A stretch of 64,000 nt of DNA from Micromonospora tulbaghiae. GTDB lineage: Bacteria; Actinomycetota; Actinomycetes; Mycobacteriales; Micromonosporaceae. Positions 26,801 to 36,300 of the stretch are shown here, piece after piece. Within the stretch, counting starts at the first letter, position 1, and every line of letters starts with the position of its first letter. The notes beneath the pieces were generated by a model. The model worked only from the letters and a program-made list of their open reading frames with translations. It had not been told where the DNA came from and made no database searches. The stretch covers positions 62,001 to 126,000 of the forward strand of contig NZ_FMCQ01000002.1 in the NCBI RefSeq assembly GCF_900091605.1. Direction: 5' to 3'. The position numbers and the translations under genes are program-made.

Positions 26801-27740
26801 CGGCGAGTCGGAGTTCGCCCTCGCCGGAGGCGTCGACGTCCTGCTCGACGAGGAGCCCTATCTGGAGTTCAGCGCCGCCCGGGCGTTGTCGCCGTCGGGC
26901 CGGTGCCGCACCTTCGACGAGCACGCCGACGGGTTCGTGCCCGGTGAGGGCTGCGGGGTGCTGCTGCTGCGCCCGCTGGCCGCCGCGATCGCCGCCGGTG
27001 ACCGCGTCCACGCCGTCATCGACGGCGTCGCGGTCAACAACGACGGCCGGACGATGGGCCTGACCACGCCGAACCCGGCTGCTCAGGCCGCCGTCGTACG
27101 CCGGGCCCTGACGGTCAGCGGCCGGCGGCCCGACGACATCGCGATGATCGAGGCGCACGGCACGGCGACCATGATCGGCGATCCGATCGAGCTGCGGGCG
27201 CTCACCGACGTCTACCGGGAAGCCACCACCCGCAGCGGCTTCTGCGCCATCGGCAGCGTCAAGTCCAACATCGGTCACCTGCTCAGCGCGGCCGGCATCG
27301 CCGGCCTGATCAAGGTGATCCTGTCGCTGGAGCACGGCACGATCCCACCGACGCTCTTCTGCGACGTGCCGAACCCCCGCTTCGACTTCGGCGCCTCGCC
27401 GTTCTTCCCCAACACCGAGGCCCGGCCCTTCCCGGCCGGCGTCCGGCGATCGGCCGGGGTCAGCGCCTTCGGCCTCGGCGGGACCAACGCCCACCTGATC
27501 GCCACCGCCGTCGAACCGGCGGACCGCGCCGGAGCGGCCGTGACCCGGACGCCGCTGCCGCCGCCGGAGTTCCAGCGGCGCCGCCACTGGCTCGACCGCG
27601 CACCGGCGTCCGCCCCGCCGCCGTCGAACCGCGGGACCGCCTCCCTTCTCGACCTGCACTTCCTTCCGGCCGCCCCGGACTCCTTGACGGGACGCTCCCA
27701 CCCGCGGCGACAGTCGGCCGGCTCGCACAACGGCACCTGA
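14883..27740 (+). CDS. lnmI: Hybrid NRPS / trans-AT PKS (LnmI-like)
   Basis: About 4285 residues. GTG 14883 follows AGGAGG; the reading frame is open upstream to 14748, but that part overlaps the operator and leader. Domains by residue: PCP 23-95, Cy 106-533, Cy 539-953, A 963-1476, PCP 1530-1603, Ox 1648-1873, KS 1899-2323 (non-elongating type), ACP 2463-2540, KS 2563-2986, KR 3202-3610, ACP 3696-3771, KS 3794-4216. There is no AT domain. The A-domain pocket reads about D-L-F-N-F-S-L-V-W-K, close to the cysteine code, so Cy, A, PCP and Ox should make a thiazole. The first PCP has no A domain and should accept the starter from the shuttle. The last KS has its DH, ACP and KR on the next protein, which starts 13 bases downstream. 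Confidence 0.96.
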   Translation: MEPRGGAHDRQAPAGPGDGPGGPAAARLTEVLAAVLPDGPPPAWGVPLRAAGLSSVATARLVLELQVAFGVEVPMERLRPGTTPADLLELVTAAGTGPDAAGALSPLTARPADRWQPFDLTPLQEAYVFGKDPDLTDDPVGCHLYREFVVPDADTGRLGAAWARVVAHHDMLRMVVEADGRQRCTEDVPPSAVVVHPAQPTATAYAERVAAVRDRLGALRFEPGDRPMHAVEITPGPDGVATVHVAIDAMLVDGHGMALLLDHWGRCYADPAADLPAAAFTARDALLALAEQQDTDAYRADLEYWTDRLRDLPPGPLAGLRPARENLATRRVLTGRVGARQWRVLRARADSLGVSATALVLTLFSETLARHAGRTSFSLVLTTSSRPQLPRDADKLIGPFTDTSVFVTGAMTDLPFGDAVRAVHEQLWTDLGHRTVSGVTALRERRRRDRTAADVALPVVFTSLLDVGPAPDPHGFAAAVTHASSRTSGVVLDHQMWEQDGELRLRWDIAAGRLPAGLPETLFCAFRTALEAVDDGDDVEVRPLNELQMAYYVSRATDGGAPWNGCQVYHRFDVEDLDLDRLEAAWLRLVAAYDPLRSVLALDGHLHVSARPPRWWWIPDIDLSGEPDPEAVHAAMAREMVRTAFPLGRAPQCELRVTRTAPGRASLHLALDLVLLDGRSMHVLFRELLRCYADPDASPTPPVPAEEYLRAQGERQPPAGDGHWPAYWQRRFAQLPPGPALPVAPDAADRRRRRLQGHVDGWRSVRAWAAAQGVTPDALLVAALTRALATEFEEPFTVPVVRWTEEAEPYRPGEFTALSWLTVTPGDDRALIALARDAQAQIRADAQAPALSGLAELRRIVMRQRRSRPFALPVVYTSVLELADHPLPGGVTAGPWLTCTPDVSLDSNAVDDGDRLSFFWDVVDADFAEGSADRLFAGYRRGIAELVTAAAAPAATVDRDTVVYAWNDTSVPYVADGPAHLLFEEQARRRPDAVAVRSTTGTLSYGELNRDANAIAWRLRDLGAGPGTVVGIALRRGPGMIAAVLGVLKAGGIYLPVEPGLPSERAGFMLADAGAAFLLTGSATEGWNLPDQVRRVDPEAPAAGPPETRTDPPPVSGPDDIAYVIYTSGSTGRPKGVAVAHRAVLNLLNWAYRTFAFDERDLGLSVTSLGFDLSVFDILGLLGRGAGLYVADDAQQKDPELLLDVLLDEPVTFWNSAPTTLHQLAPLLPARVGDPGATDLRLVFLSGDYTPLTLPDQVRDVFPNAHLVSLGGATEATVWSNYFRIGFVDPRWRSIPYGRPIDNSRYYILDDDLEPCPVGVAGDLYIAGDCLSAGYWRRPGLTAERFVADPFARTPGELMYRTGDLASYFPDGTMCFLGRSDHQVKIRGFRVELGEVEHRLRSHETVHDVVVLARSDAAGDNKLVAYVIPRPGPTPAVRDLRAYAAEALPDYMVPNVVVFVGEFPATSNGKLDRAALPWPVESGVAPASPAPPGTGMPEAAPDLPEAVSATPETVSGTAEAAPETAGRIRVADLAAEIAAMFAERLGVAHVDVESDLWDLGATSFTMVQVSGALQRRHRERIPVSVLLSEPTATGMARHLAPRLGAATPVPDSGADGPVAAEGTVAAPATAPEPVAATAPVAPPEPDVAERLDFFDAGSRAAFKATRAHLRPPEAGDVRRALPDLRPADEHYRWRQSRREFRSGPVPHDAFARLLSLLRTVETGERTRALYPSAGDTYAVQVHLVVHPGGVAGVEPGAYYYYPVEHALRLIGPAGPGRAAHFHYNRPLADRAAFEIYLVGRRPAVEPLYGEDTDRFLALEAGYLGQLLMMAQPATGIGLCPIGGVAPDPVRTALRLDDGHLFLQAFLAGPVDITPTATAEGGRPAFCAPQPSPAVPAGPGPEIAVVGVSGRYPDAPDPERLWDNLAAGRVSIAAPPVHRAGIAHRPRPADAPPVPGGFLPDVEGFDSLAFHISPAEARTLDPQLRQLLEVVAECFDNAGHTPADLRRTAPRIGVFVALMWHDHQHVGADELRATGRTRTSAVASDIPNRISHHFGLAGPSLAVNTSCSSSLTALHLAVQSLRRGECDAAVVGAANLFTHPYHLELLAGLDLLTDGGALGAFSAEHAGWSPGEGVGAVLLRPLADAGRDGNTVHGVIEGTWAGHGGHTGRFGAPSADALGDAMTAVLADAGRTGADIGYVECAAAGAAMTDAAELEALGRVLAREPLPAAVPAGTIKSAIGHLEAASGLSQLTKALLQLRHDRLAATAVADRVNPLVSWDSLPVRLVRHTEDWPAGTPRRILVNAIGATGSSAHAVLRAPDPVAATPRAGEDQPVVLSAAGPDALREYARRLHERLLRVTGTPDEPALADVALTLLAGRRDRPHRLAVRCADLATLVDALGAFVRDAPHPALRRTPADPPDAVDRWLSGEDVDLHPLVPAGARRVPLPSAPFERPEPASAPPAVTVDHTRIEDLLRQRFAQVSGIPLEQVRPTVPLEHYGLTSYLVTELNAHLERDFGETSRTLFFEHRNLAGVAGHLAARAASAVPPAVSAAPPVPEPVAAPGSDDIAIIGLAGRYPQAPDLDRFWQVLADGLDCVGPLPAERARPGWPVDLMRGGFLDGVDRFDPLLFGITPRDADLMDPQERLFLQTAWETLDDAGYPRSRLRARHGSRVGVFVGVMHNEYPFFGVEQSLAGPPVDAGSTVAGIANRVSYAFDLHGPSLAVDTMCSSSLTAVHLAVQSLRAGECEVALAGGVNLSLHPNKFRQQRRMGMTSGDHRCRAFGAGGDGFTPGEGVGAVLLKPLRRAVADGDRIHAVIRATAVNHGGRSNGYLVPDPVAQGDLIRAALDRAGVDPATIGYVEAHGTGTALGDPIEIAGLSRAYGDLPAGSVPIGSVKSTIGHLEAAAGIAGLTKVVLQMRHGRIAPSLHAAELNPGIDWDHVPFAVQRTAADWPDGRTDRAGRPAPRRAGISAFGAGGSNAHVVVEAYDDVPAAAPDAAGPQLVVLSARDEERLRAVADRLVRFLRAADPAPADGVLLRELAGIAAGRLPDGAPDAADPSRLARWLLARATAGDAASPGRLADIAYTLQVGREPLRERLAVIAADVAGLAAQLERFLAGDATGVLRGRAPAGAAPLRVGPDPAEVPLPTLAQQWVRGADVDWARLHPSGRRLVALPSYPFATVRCWLPEAAATPAVPPRAAPAVPLYGRTWQPVAAPPAEDPDAGTVICLHRAPSARLAAELAGLLGRDRTVLVAVGGPGGDTGDAIPGTVHDILDRRPDVRGWIDLCDVDDGPDDDGWAGRLAMVQHLVDSRPGVDLRIVHVTRGLQDLPGAEPRRAGARLTGFVRVLGAEYPTASASAVDLDGTGHEAAAQIVAEWAAADASTEVAYRAGVRYVPGVLRLEPAASPPRLDPDRVYVVTGGTRGLGAAAARRLVRLGARNLVVTGRRTLPPRERWDHPADAATGEAVAHLRELERSGARVAVFSGSLAERTRLAAFLDEVRATLGPIGGVVHCAGTSSRGAVSLGRRDLADIRAVAEPKVDGLEVLAELCAADEPSFFVLFSSVSASVPALGAGMADYAAANAFLDLYAGYQVRSGRPWFRSVDWPAWTGSASGPAAARACERAGLHALSEEDGLAVLEQVLALPPATVLLPWRGRVPGFDPLDLIGARTVAGSPAAAPPATAPPASGTAVPGTAEASPVPQWLTGLFCAVLGTAPSDLDPATPFDELGVESIMLGELLERLEDRLARRLEPSTLLDHDTLERLAAYLATLTPAAPAAVATGPAVAVPSAAPAPADRRIAVVGMACRFPGAPDTATFWDNLVAGRCAVDEVPPARWDVTSLYRPTPAPGHSISRWGGFLDGIEDFDPDHFGMTADEARHLDPAIRLFMEGTVACLRDAGYPEAELQGRDVGVFVGARMSGYRRRYGSGGGLGGDQNFIAARVAHQFDLRGPNLVVDSACSSALVGVHLAVQSLLSGESEFALAGGVDVLLDEEPYLEFSAARALSPSGRCRTFDEHADGFVPGEGCGVLLLRPLAAAIAAGDRVHAVIDGVAVNNDGRTMGLTTPNPAAQAAVVRRALTVSGRRPDDIAMIEAHGTATMIGDPIELRALTDVYREATTRSGFCAIGSVKSNIGHLLSAAGIAGLIKVILSLEHGTIPPTLFCDVPNPRFDFGASPFFPNTEARPFPAGVRRSAGVSAFGLGGTNAHLIATAVEPADRAGAAVTRTPLPPPEFQRRRHWLDRAPASAPPPSNRGTASLLDLHFLPAAPDSLTGRSHPRRQSAGSHNGT
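14950..15165 (+). other. Orphan N-terminal PCP (loading acceptor)
   Basis: A carrier domain with the modified Ser in GLSSVATARL. No adenylation domain of its own precedes it, so its aminoacyl group must come from elsewhere. The Cys-nucleophile shuttle (7737) and the Thr-loading A-PCP protein (4882) are the obvious source. Confidence 0.8.
15200..20500 (+). other. Cysteine module: Cy-Cy-A-PCP-Ox
   Basis: Two tandem heterocyclisation domains differ in their signature D-x4-D-x2-S: the first reads DAMLVDGHG (Ser replaced by Gly), the second DLVLLDGRS (intact). One may condense and the other cyclise, as proposed for other tandem Cy pairs. The A domain (17770-19310) is predicted to take cysteine. 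The PCP is at 19470-19690. The Ox domain (19825-20500) is an McbC-like flavin oxidase with a YPSAGDTYAVQ segment that would oxidise the thiazoline to thiazole. Confidence 0.88.
20578..22500 (+). other. PKS module 1: non-elongating KS (KS0) and ACP
   Basis: The KS keeps the active-site Cys (NTSCSSSL) and the second His (AIGHLEAASG), but the first His motif, normally EAHGTGTxLGD, reads ECAAAGAAMTD, so the His is Ala. Loss of this His is the mark of non-elongating KS domains in trans-AT systems, which pass the chain on without condensation. The ACP follows at 22270-22500 (Ser in YGLTSYLV). Confidence 0.82.
22570..26195 (+). other. PKS module 2: KS-KR-ACP
   Basis: The KS (22570-23840) is complete: DTMCSSSL, EAHGTGTALGD, TIGHLEAAAG. 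The KR (24487-25710) has GGTRGLG and the catalytic Ser/Tyr/Asn (FSSVSAS, DYAAANAF), so it should give a beta-hydroxyl. No DH is present. The ACP is at 25970-26195 (Ser in LGVESIMLG). Confidence 0.88.
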
Positions 27741-30365
27741 GAGGACTCGTCCGATGCCTACGCCCGAAATCGACTGCCGCCTGGTGCTGCGGCACACCGA
27801 CTTCATCATGCAGAACCACCGGGTTCACGGGGTGTCCCTCCTGCCCGGTGTGGCGTTGCTGGACGTCCTCAGCCGCATCCTGCTCGCCCAGGGCGCCGAC
27901 CTGGGCCGGGTGAGCGTCGGCGCCATCCTGTTCGACGAGCCGATCGCCACCCGCGACGGCGTCGACCGGGAGATCGAGGTCCACGTCGGCGCCGCCGACG
28001 ACCACGGCACCCGCGCCGTCCGGGTCCACAGCCGGGACGTCGTCGACGGCGAGGCGGCCGGGCCGTGGCGCGCCAACCTGCGGGCCGAGCTGTCCTCCGG
28101 ACCGGGGGAGGAGCGCGGCGCCGACATCGACATCGCGGCCCTCAAGGCCGGGGCGGTACGCCGGCGGGACATGGCCGAGCTGTACGCGGCGGCCCGTGCC
28201 GAGGACATCCGCCACGGCGCGCCGATGCGCTGCACCGGGCCGCTGCACATCGGACCCGGCTACATGCTCGCGGAACTCGAACTGGAGGAGCCCGCACACT
28301 CCGGCGCCGACCGGTTCCACCTCCACCCGGCCATGCTGGACGCGGCCACCATCGCCGCGTACGGCCTGAACGAGGCGGCGTCCGAGGAGCCGTACATCCC
28401 CCTGCACATCGAGCGGTTCCGGTCGTCGGCGCCGCTGCGCGGCCGGATGTACGTCCACGTGCCGCACAAGGAGACGTTCGCGGCGTCGCGGGACATCATC
28501 CGCAGCGACTACACGCTGCACGACGAACACGGGCGGTTCGTCGCCGAGTTCACCGGACTGTCCTGCAAGCGCATCCGTCACGCCGGTCTGATCACCCGGC
28601 TCGTCGGCGACGCGCAGGCCCCGGCCGGTCCGGTACGGCCGGCCGGCTCCGCCACGCCCGCCGTGGAGACGCCCGGCGGCACCCCGTACGAGCAGTTCCG
28701 CGCGTACCTGCGCAACCGGGTGGCGGACGCCCTCGTCCAGGACCCGGAGGCGATCGCCACCGGCACCGGCTTCTACGACCTCGGCCTGGACTCGGTCACC
28801 ATGCTGCGGATCAGCGAGGACCTGGAGGCGGTCACCGGGACCGCGCTCTATCCCACGCTGCTGTTCGAGTTCACCGACATCGAAAGCCTCGCCCGGCACC
28901 TCGCCGGACGGTTCACGTTCCGGCCGCCGGACGGGCCGCCCGGCGAGGACGACCGGGTCGACGCGGCGACGCCGGCCGCCGTACGGGTGTTCCGCCCGGT
29001 CTGGTCCGCCTCGCCGCCGGCCGGCGCCGGTGCGGCGGACGCGGGACCGCTCGTGGTCGTCGGCGCGGACGACGGCCTGCTCCACGCGTTGCGGCAGCGG
29101 ACCGGCGGACGGCGGATCGTCGCCGTGACCGGCGGCGCCGCGTTCACCGGGACGGCCGGCGACCGGTTCCGGCTCGACCCGGCGAGCGCCGACGACGTGC
29201 GACGGCTGCTCGACGCCGTCGACGAGCGGGACACCGGCGGCGCGTCCATCGTCGTCGTGACGGGCGCGCCGGCTCCGGCGGAGGCGGCCGCCTCCGCGTG
29301 GCGCGACTTCGACGTGCTGCGAACGCTCGCCGCGGCGGTGGTCGACCGGCAGCCCACCACACCGCGCCGGCTGCTCGCCGTGCATCTCGACCCGGAGCAC
29401 GGCGTCCCGGCCGGCGCCGACGCGTCGGCCGCGCTGTGCCGCACGATCAGCGCCGAGACGCCGGTGCTGCGCTGCACCGCGGTCCGCCTCGCCGCCGCCC
29501 CGCCCGACGCGATGGCAGCCGCGCTGCTCACCGAGCTGGCGACAGCCGACGGCGAAGCCGCGGTCCGGTACGTGGACGGGCGGCGGCACGTCCGCCGGTA
29601 CCGGCCGGCGAACCCGGCCCAGGGGGCGGCGCCGCTGCGCGACGACGGCGTGTACGTCGTCACCGGTGGCGGCGGCGCCCTCGCCGGCCTGGTCGCCGAG
29701 CACCTCGTCCGGACCCGCCGCGCCCGGATCGCGCTGATCGGGCGAAGCCCGCTGAGCGCCGGCCGCCGGGCGCAGCTGCGCGACTGGGAGGAGCAGGGCG
29801 CGCGGGTACGCTATCTGCGCGCCGACGTCAGCCGCCGCGACGAGCTGGACGCGGCGCTCGACGAGGTGCGTACCGCCTTCGGGCGCATCGACGGCGTGAT
29901 CCACGCCGCCGGCGCCGTGCGCGACGGACTGTACTTCCGCAAGCGGCCGGACGACGTGGCCGACGTGCTCGCCCCGAAGATCGCGGGCGTGGAGGCCCTC
30001 GACGCGGCGACCGCCGGCGACGACCTCGACTTCTTCGCGATCTTCTCGTCGCTGGCCGCATCCGTCGGCAACCCCGGCCAGTCCGACTACGCGTACGCCA
30101 ACGGCTTCCTCGACGCGTTCGCCGAGCGCCGCGCGGCACGCGCCGACCGCCGCGGCCGTACGCTTGCCGTCGCCTGGCCGTTGTGGGCCGGCGGAGGCAT
30201 GACCGTGACGCCGGAGGCCGGCCGGCGGGCGCGGCGCGACCTGGGCACCGAGCCGATGCCCACCGCGACCGGACTCGACGTGCTGGAGCGGGGCCTCGCG
30301 GGCACCGACGTGCGGCTGGTGGTGGCGTACGGCGACCCGGACCGGCTCGCCGATCTCCTGCCCGC
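26263..30365 (+). other. PKS module 3, split between two proteins: KS | DH-ACP-KR
   Basis: The KS (26263-27530) ends the first synthase with DSACSSAL, EAHGTATMIGD and NIGHLLSAAG. The DH (27760-28590) opens the second with HRVHGVSLLP; its second motif reads LDAATIAAY and lacks the usual Gln/His. The ACP (28675-28920) precedes the KR (28980-30365), an inverted order. The KR triad is intact (FSSLAAS, DYAYANGF). The leinamycin LnmI/LnmJ boundary also splits a module. Confidence 0.85.
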
Positions 30366-33300
30366 GCCCCGGGAGGCCGACGGCGGCACCGGTGTCGTTA
30401 GCCCGGCTCCGGCCACGCCGGCGCCCACGGGCGACCCGGTCGTCACCCCGGCGCCGGACGACATCGCGGTGATCGGACTCGCCGGGCGGTACCCGCTGGC
30501 CCCCGACCTCGACACCTTCTGGGCGAACCTGCTCTCCGGCCGGGACTGCGTGACCGGCATACCGGCGGACCGGTGGGACCACGACCGGTTCTACCACCCG
30601 GACCCGCGCGCCGGCGCGGGCCGCACCTACGGACGCTGGGGCGGCTTCCTCGACCGGGTCGGCCACTTCGACCCGGCCTTCTTCGGCATCTCCCGGCGCG
30701 AGGCCGAGCGGATGGACCCGCAGGAGCGGCTGTTCCTCATGGTGAGCTGGCACGCCTTCGAGGACGCCGGATACCCGCCTGCCGCACTGTCCTCGCACCC
30801 GGTGGGCGTCTTCGCCGGCGTGATGTGGAACCACTACCAGATGGTGGAGCCCGGCCGCGACGGCGTCGCGCCCACCGCGATGCACGCCGCGGTGGCCAAC
30901 CGGGTGTCGTACTGCCTCGACCTGACCGGTCCCAGCATGGCCGTCGACACCGCCTGCTCGTCCTCACTGACCGCCGTGCATCTCGCCGCCGAGAGCATCC
31001 GGCGCGGGGAGTGCGACCTGGCGCTGGCCGGCGGGGTGAACGTGACGGCGCATCCGCAGAAGTACCTCCAGCTCGCGCAGGGGCAGTTCCTGTCCACCGA
31101 CGGCCGCTGCCGCAGCTTCGGCCGCGACGGCGACGGATACGTGCCGGGTGAGGGCGTCGGCGCGGTGGTGCTGAAGCCGCTGGCGCGGGCGCTGGCCGAC
31201 GGCGACCACGTGTACGGCGTCCTCAAGGGGTCGTCGGTCAACCACACCGGACGGACCGCCGGGTTCACCGTGCCCAGCCCGACCTCCCAGGCCGCGCTCA
31301 TCACCGACGCGATCCGCCGCGCCGGCGTCGAGGTGGACAGCGTCGGCTACGTCGAGGCGCACGGCACCGGCACGTCGCTCGGTGACCCGATCGAGATCCA
31401 GGCGCTGACCGAGGCGTTCGCCGGCCGGACCGCCGCCGCCGAAAAGTGCGCGATCGGCTCGGTCAAATCCGCCATCGGGCACCTCGAGAGCGCCGCCGGC
31501 ATCGCCGGGCTGACCAAGGTGCTGTTGCAGATGCGGCACCGCACGCTGGTGCCGTCCCTGCACGCCGACGACCTGAACCCGCACATCGACTTCGACTCCG
31601 CACCGGTCGCCGTCCAGCGTTCGGCCCGGCCGTGGCCGCAGCCGCCGGGCGGGCTGCCGCGGCGGGCGGGCGTGAGCGCCTTCGGCGCCGGGGGCGCCAA
31701 CGCCCACCTGATCGTCGAGGCACCCGCACCGGCAGACCGTCCGGCCGCGCCCGCGGGACCGGTCCTGTTCGTCCTCTCCGCCCGCACCGACCAGGCGCTT
31801 CGCGACTACGCCCGGTCCCACCTCGACGCCCTGTCCGCGCCGTCCGGCCCCGCGGGCGCCGCCGCGCTGCCCTGGCTGCGGGAACAGGCCGCGCGGATGC
31901 TGGACATCCCGGTCGACGACGTGGACCCGGGGGAGAAGCTGGGCGATCTGGGCTTCGACCCGGCCCGCCTGCGCGACCTCGCCCAGCGGGCGCAGGAGCG
32001 GTTCCCGCACCGTGGCGCCGCGGCCGGCTGGTCGTCGGAGAGCACCCTCGACGCCGTCGCCGCCCGATGCGAGGCGGAGGAGCCTGCGGCGCCGGCCCTC
32101 GACGACATCGCCTGGACCTCCCAGGTGGGCCGGACCGCCATGGCCCGCCGGCTGGCGATCGTCGCGGACGACCACGCCGGGCTCCGCGACGGGCTCCGGC
32201 GTTACCTCGACGGCGAGCCGGCCGGACCGGACCACGTCTGGGACCGGGCACCGGCGGTGGACGCCGCGCCGGGCCCGGACCGGTGCGCCGAACTGTTCCG
32301 CGACGGGTGCCTGCGTGAACTGGCGGAGCACTGGGTGGCCGGCGGCGAGGTGCCGTGGGACCGCTGTCACCGGGCCGTCACCGGCGTACGCCGGCCGCGC
32401 CGGGTACCGCTGCCCCCGTACCCGTTCCAGGAGGAGCGGTACTGGCTGGGCGGCTGGGAGTCCAGGACGGCACCGGCGGCGTCGCCCGCGCGGGCCGTTT
32501 CGGTCGCGCCGGCCGAGCCGGTCGCGGAGGTCGCGCCGTACGCCGGGACGGAGCTGGAGATGCGGGTGCTCGATCCGGGCATCGCGCTGCTGACCATGCG
32601 GGACACGGCGAACACGAACATGTTCTCCGACGGGCTGTTGCACGGCCTGCGGTGGGCGTTCGCCGAGGTGCAACGCCGGCCGGACGTCAAGGTGGTGGTG
32701 CTGACCGGATCCGGCGGGGTGTTCAGCATGGGCGGAACCCCGGAGGCACTCCTCACCCTCGCCGGCGGGGCCGGCCGGTTCACCGACATCCCGTTCCTCT
32801 ACGAGGGCCTGCTCCGCTGCGACCGCCCGGTGGTCGCCGCGATGCAGGGGCACGCCTCGGGCGGCGGGCTCATCTTCGGCCTGCACGCGGACGTGGTCGT
32901 GATGTCGCGGGACGCGGTCTACAGCGCCAACTTCACCCGGTACGGGTTCACCCCCGGCATGGGGGCCACCTATGCGCTGGAACGGCGGTTCGGACGCTCG
33001 ACGGCGTCGGAGATGCTCTACACCGGCCGGTCGTTCAGCGGCGACGCGCTGGCCGCGCGGGGGGCCGAGCCGACGTTCCTGCCGGAGGCCGAGGTGCTGC
33101 CGGCGGCGCTGGACATCGCCCGCGGCATCGCCGAGCAGCCGCTGCCGGTCCTCACGGAGCTCAAGCGTGACCTCGGCACCCGGATCCGCGAGCAGATGGC
33201 CGACGCCATCGACCGGGAGGTCGCCATGCACGACCGTGTCGTGGGCGAGGAGTCGCTCGGCCGCATCCGCGAGCACTTCCGGCGGGTGGACGGGTTCTCC

Positions 33301-36300
33301 CGGCCGCCGACCCCACGGGAGCCGGCCGCCGCGCCCGCGGCACCGGCCGACGTATCCCCGGCGCCGGCCGCCGAGCCCCCGGCGTCCGTGCCGTCACCCG
33401 TAGCGGTGCCCTCGCCCGCGTCGGTGGCCGCGCCGGTGCCCTCGGCCGTCGCCGCGGCGCAGAACCCGGTGAGCCGGGACGCCGCCGTCAGCGCGGTCGA
33501 GGAGGTGCTGTGCGCGCAGCTCTACCTCGACCGGGCGGAACTCGACCGCACGCTGACTTTCAACGAGATGGGCGTCGACTCGGTCGGCGCGGTGGACATC
33601 ATCCGTGACCTGAACCGGCGGTTCGGGCTCGACCTCGACACCGTCGTCGTCTACGACCACCCGACCGTCCCCGCCCTGGCGGCACACCTGGTCGAGGCCG
33701 GTGCGCGAGCGGCCAGCCTGCGCGCCGCCGGCACCGCGGCGGCACCTGACGGATCGTTCGCCGCCCGGCCGTTCCTCCGCCGTGCGTTCGGTGACACCCC
33801 GTCCGGTGGCGACGCCGCCGTCACCGCACCCGCCCCCGCGTCGCCCGTACCATCGCCGCCCGCCGCCGCTCCGGCGTGGTCCGCCCCCACGCCGGCGTCC
33901 TCCGCCCCCACGCCGGCGTCCTCCGCGCCCGCGCCGGCGTCGCCCGCCGCTGCGTCGGCGTCGTCCCCGTCCGTCGCGGCGTCGCCCGCGCCGGCGTCGC
34001 GCCTGCCCGCCCCGGCGGCCGTGATGCCGGCCGCGTCGCCCGTACGCGCCGCCGCGGCCTCCGGCAACGGCCGGATCACCCTGGTCGCGGCCCGCACGGG
34101 TGGCGGCAGCGCCCCGGCGTCGCCGCCCGCACCGGCTCCCGCACCCGCCACCGGCGTACGCCCCGACGACCGGCCCGGTGCGGCCGACATCGCGGTGATC
34201 GGCATGGCCGGGCGGTTCCCGGAGGCCCCCGACCTGGACGCCTTCTGGGCCAACATCGTCGCCGGCCGGTGCAGTGTCACCGAGGTTCCCGGCGACCGCT
34301 GGGACGTCGGACGGTACTTCGACCGGGACCGGCACGCGAGCGGGCGCACGTACAGCCGCTGGGCCGCCTCACTGTCCGACGTGGACGCGTTCGACGCGTC
34401 GTTCTTCCGGCTGTCCGCCCTGGAGGCGCAGGCCATGGATCCGCAGCAGCGGGTCTTCCTGGAGGTGGCGTGGTCCGGCCTCGAGGACGCCGGGTACGCG
34501 CTGGGGCCGGACCGGGAGAACCGATGCGGGGTCTTCGTCGGCGCCAGCGGCGGTGACTACCTGCGGCTGCTCGCCGAGGCGGGGCAGGACGACTCGGCCC
34601 AGGCCTTCCTCGGCAACAGCATGTCGATCCTCGCGGCGCGGATCTCGTACCTGCTCAACCTGACCGGTCCCGCGGTCGCCGTCGACACGGCCTGCTCCTC
34701 GTCGCTCGTCGCCGTCCACCTGGCGGCGGAGGCCCTCCGGCGCGGCGACTGCGAGATGGCCGTGGCCGGCGGCGTGGCCATCATGGTCACCGAACGGATG
34801 CACGTCTGGACGAGCCGGGCGGGAATGCTGTCACCCACCGGCCGGTGCGCGCCGTTCGACGCGTCCGCCGACGGGATCGTCCTCGGTGAGGGCGCGGGCG
34901 CGGTGGTCCTCAAACGCCTGGACCGGGCGCTCGCCGACGGCGACACCGTCCACGCCGTGATCCGTGGCAGCGGAACGAACGGCGACGGCCGCAGCAACGG
35001 CATCACCGCCCCCAGCGCCGCCTCGCAGGCCGCGCTGCTGGAGTCGGTGCACCGGCGGGCCGGCGTACGCCCGGACCAGATCGGCTACGTCGAGGCGCAC
35101 GGCACCGGCACTGCGCTGGGTGACCCGATCGAGGCCAAGGCACTCAACGAGGTGTTCCGCCGCGACACCGCCCGGCGCGGGTACTGCGGGCTCGGCTCGG
35201 TCAAGGCCAACATCGGGCACACCTCGCTGGCGGCCGGCGTCGCCGGTCTGCTCAAGGTCGTCCTGGCGCTGCGGCACCGCACCCTGCCCCCGACCGTGCA
35301 CTTCGACACGCCCAACCCGAAGATCGACCTGGCCGACAGCCCGTTCTTCGCGGTGCCGGAGCCGGTCGAGTGGCCGGCCGGCGACCGGGGCCGCCGGATC
35401 GGCGTGGTCAGCAGCTTCGGCTTCAGCGGCACGAACTGCCACGTCGTGGTCGAGTCCCCGCCCGAGAGCGCCGATCCCGTACGGCCGGCGCTGGACCGCC
35501 CGGTGCTGGTCCCGCTGTCCGCCATGACGCCGGAGGCGCTGGCCCGGCAGGCGCGGCAACTCACCGGCGCGGTCGAGGCGACCGGCCCCGACCTCGGCGA
35601 CCTCGCCTTCACCCTCGGGGTCGCCCGGGCGCACTTCCCGGTGCGGGCCGCGGTCACCGCGCGCGACCGTACCGAACTCCTCACCGGGCTGCGCGCACTC
35701 GCCGACGGGCGTACCCCGGCACCGGCCGCCGATCCGGCCCTCCGCGATCTGGCCGCCGGCTACCTCGCGGGCGGTGACGTCGACTGGGCGGCGCAGCACG
35801 GTGGCCGTGCCGTGCGCCGGATCTCCCTGCCCACGTACCCGTTCGCGAAGGACCGGCACTGGGTGAGCACGCCGGCGGCCCGGCGGCCCTCCGGATCCGT
35901 CGCCGCGGTGACGCCGATCGAGCTGCGCCCGGACGACGCGCTCATCCGCGACCATCGCGTCGCCGGCGCGACCCTGCTGGCCGGTGTCACGGTCCTCGAC
36001 CTGGCGGCCGGCGAACTCGCCCGGCGCGGTCTGCCGGCGCCCTGGCGCCTGACCTCGGTGCGCTGGTCGCGCCCGCTGGAGGTGACCGGCGTACGCGAGG
36101 TCGCGCTGCGGCTGACGCCCTCCGGTCCCCGCCGGTTCGACGTCACGCTGACCGGCGGCACGGCCGGGGACGCGCCGGTGCACGCCCAGGCGACCGTCGA
36201 GGCGGCGCCGCCGACGTCACCGGGGGGTCACCTCGACACGGCGGCGGTGCGCGGCCGATGCGCCGGGCGGCTCGACGGCGCGGAGATCTACCACCGCTTC

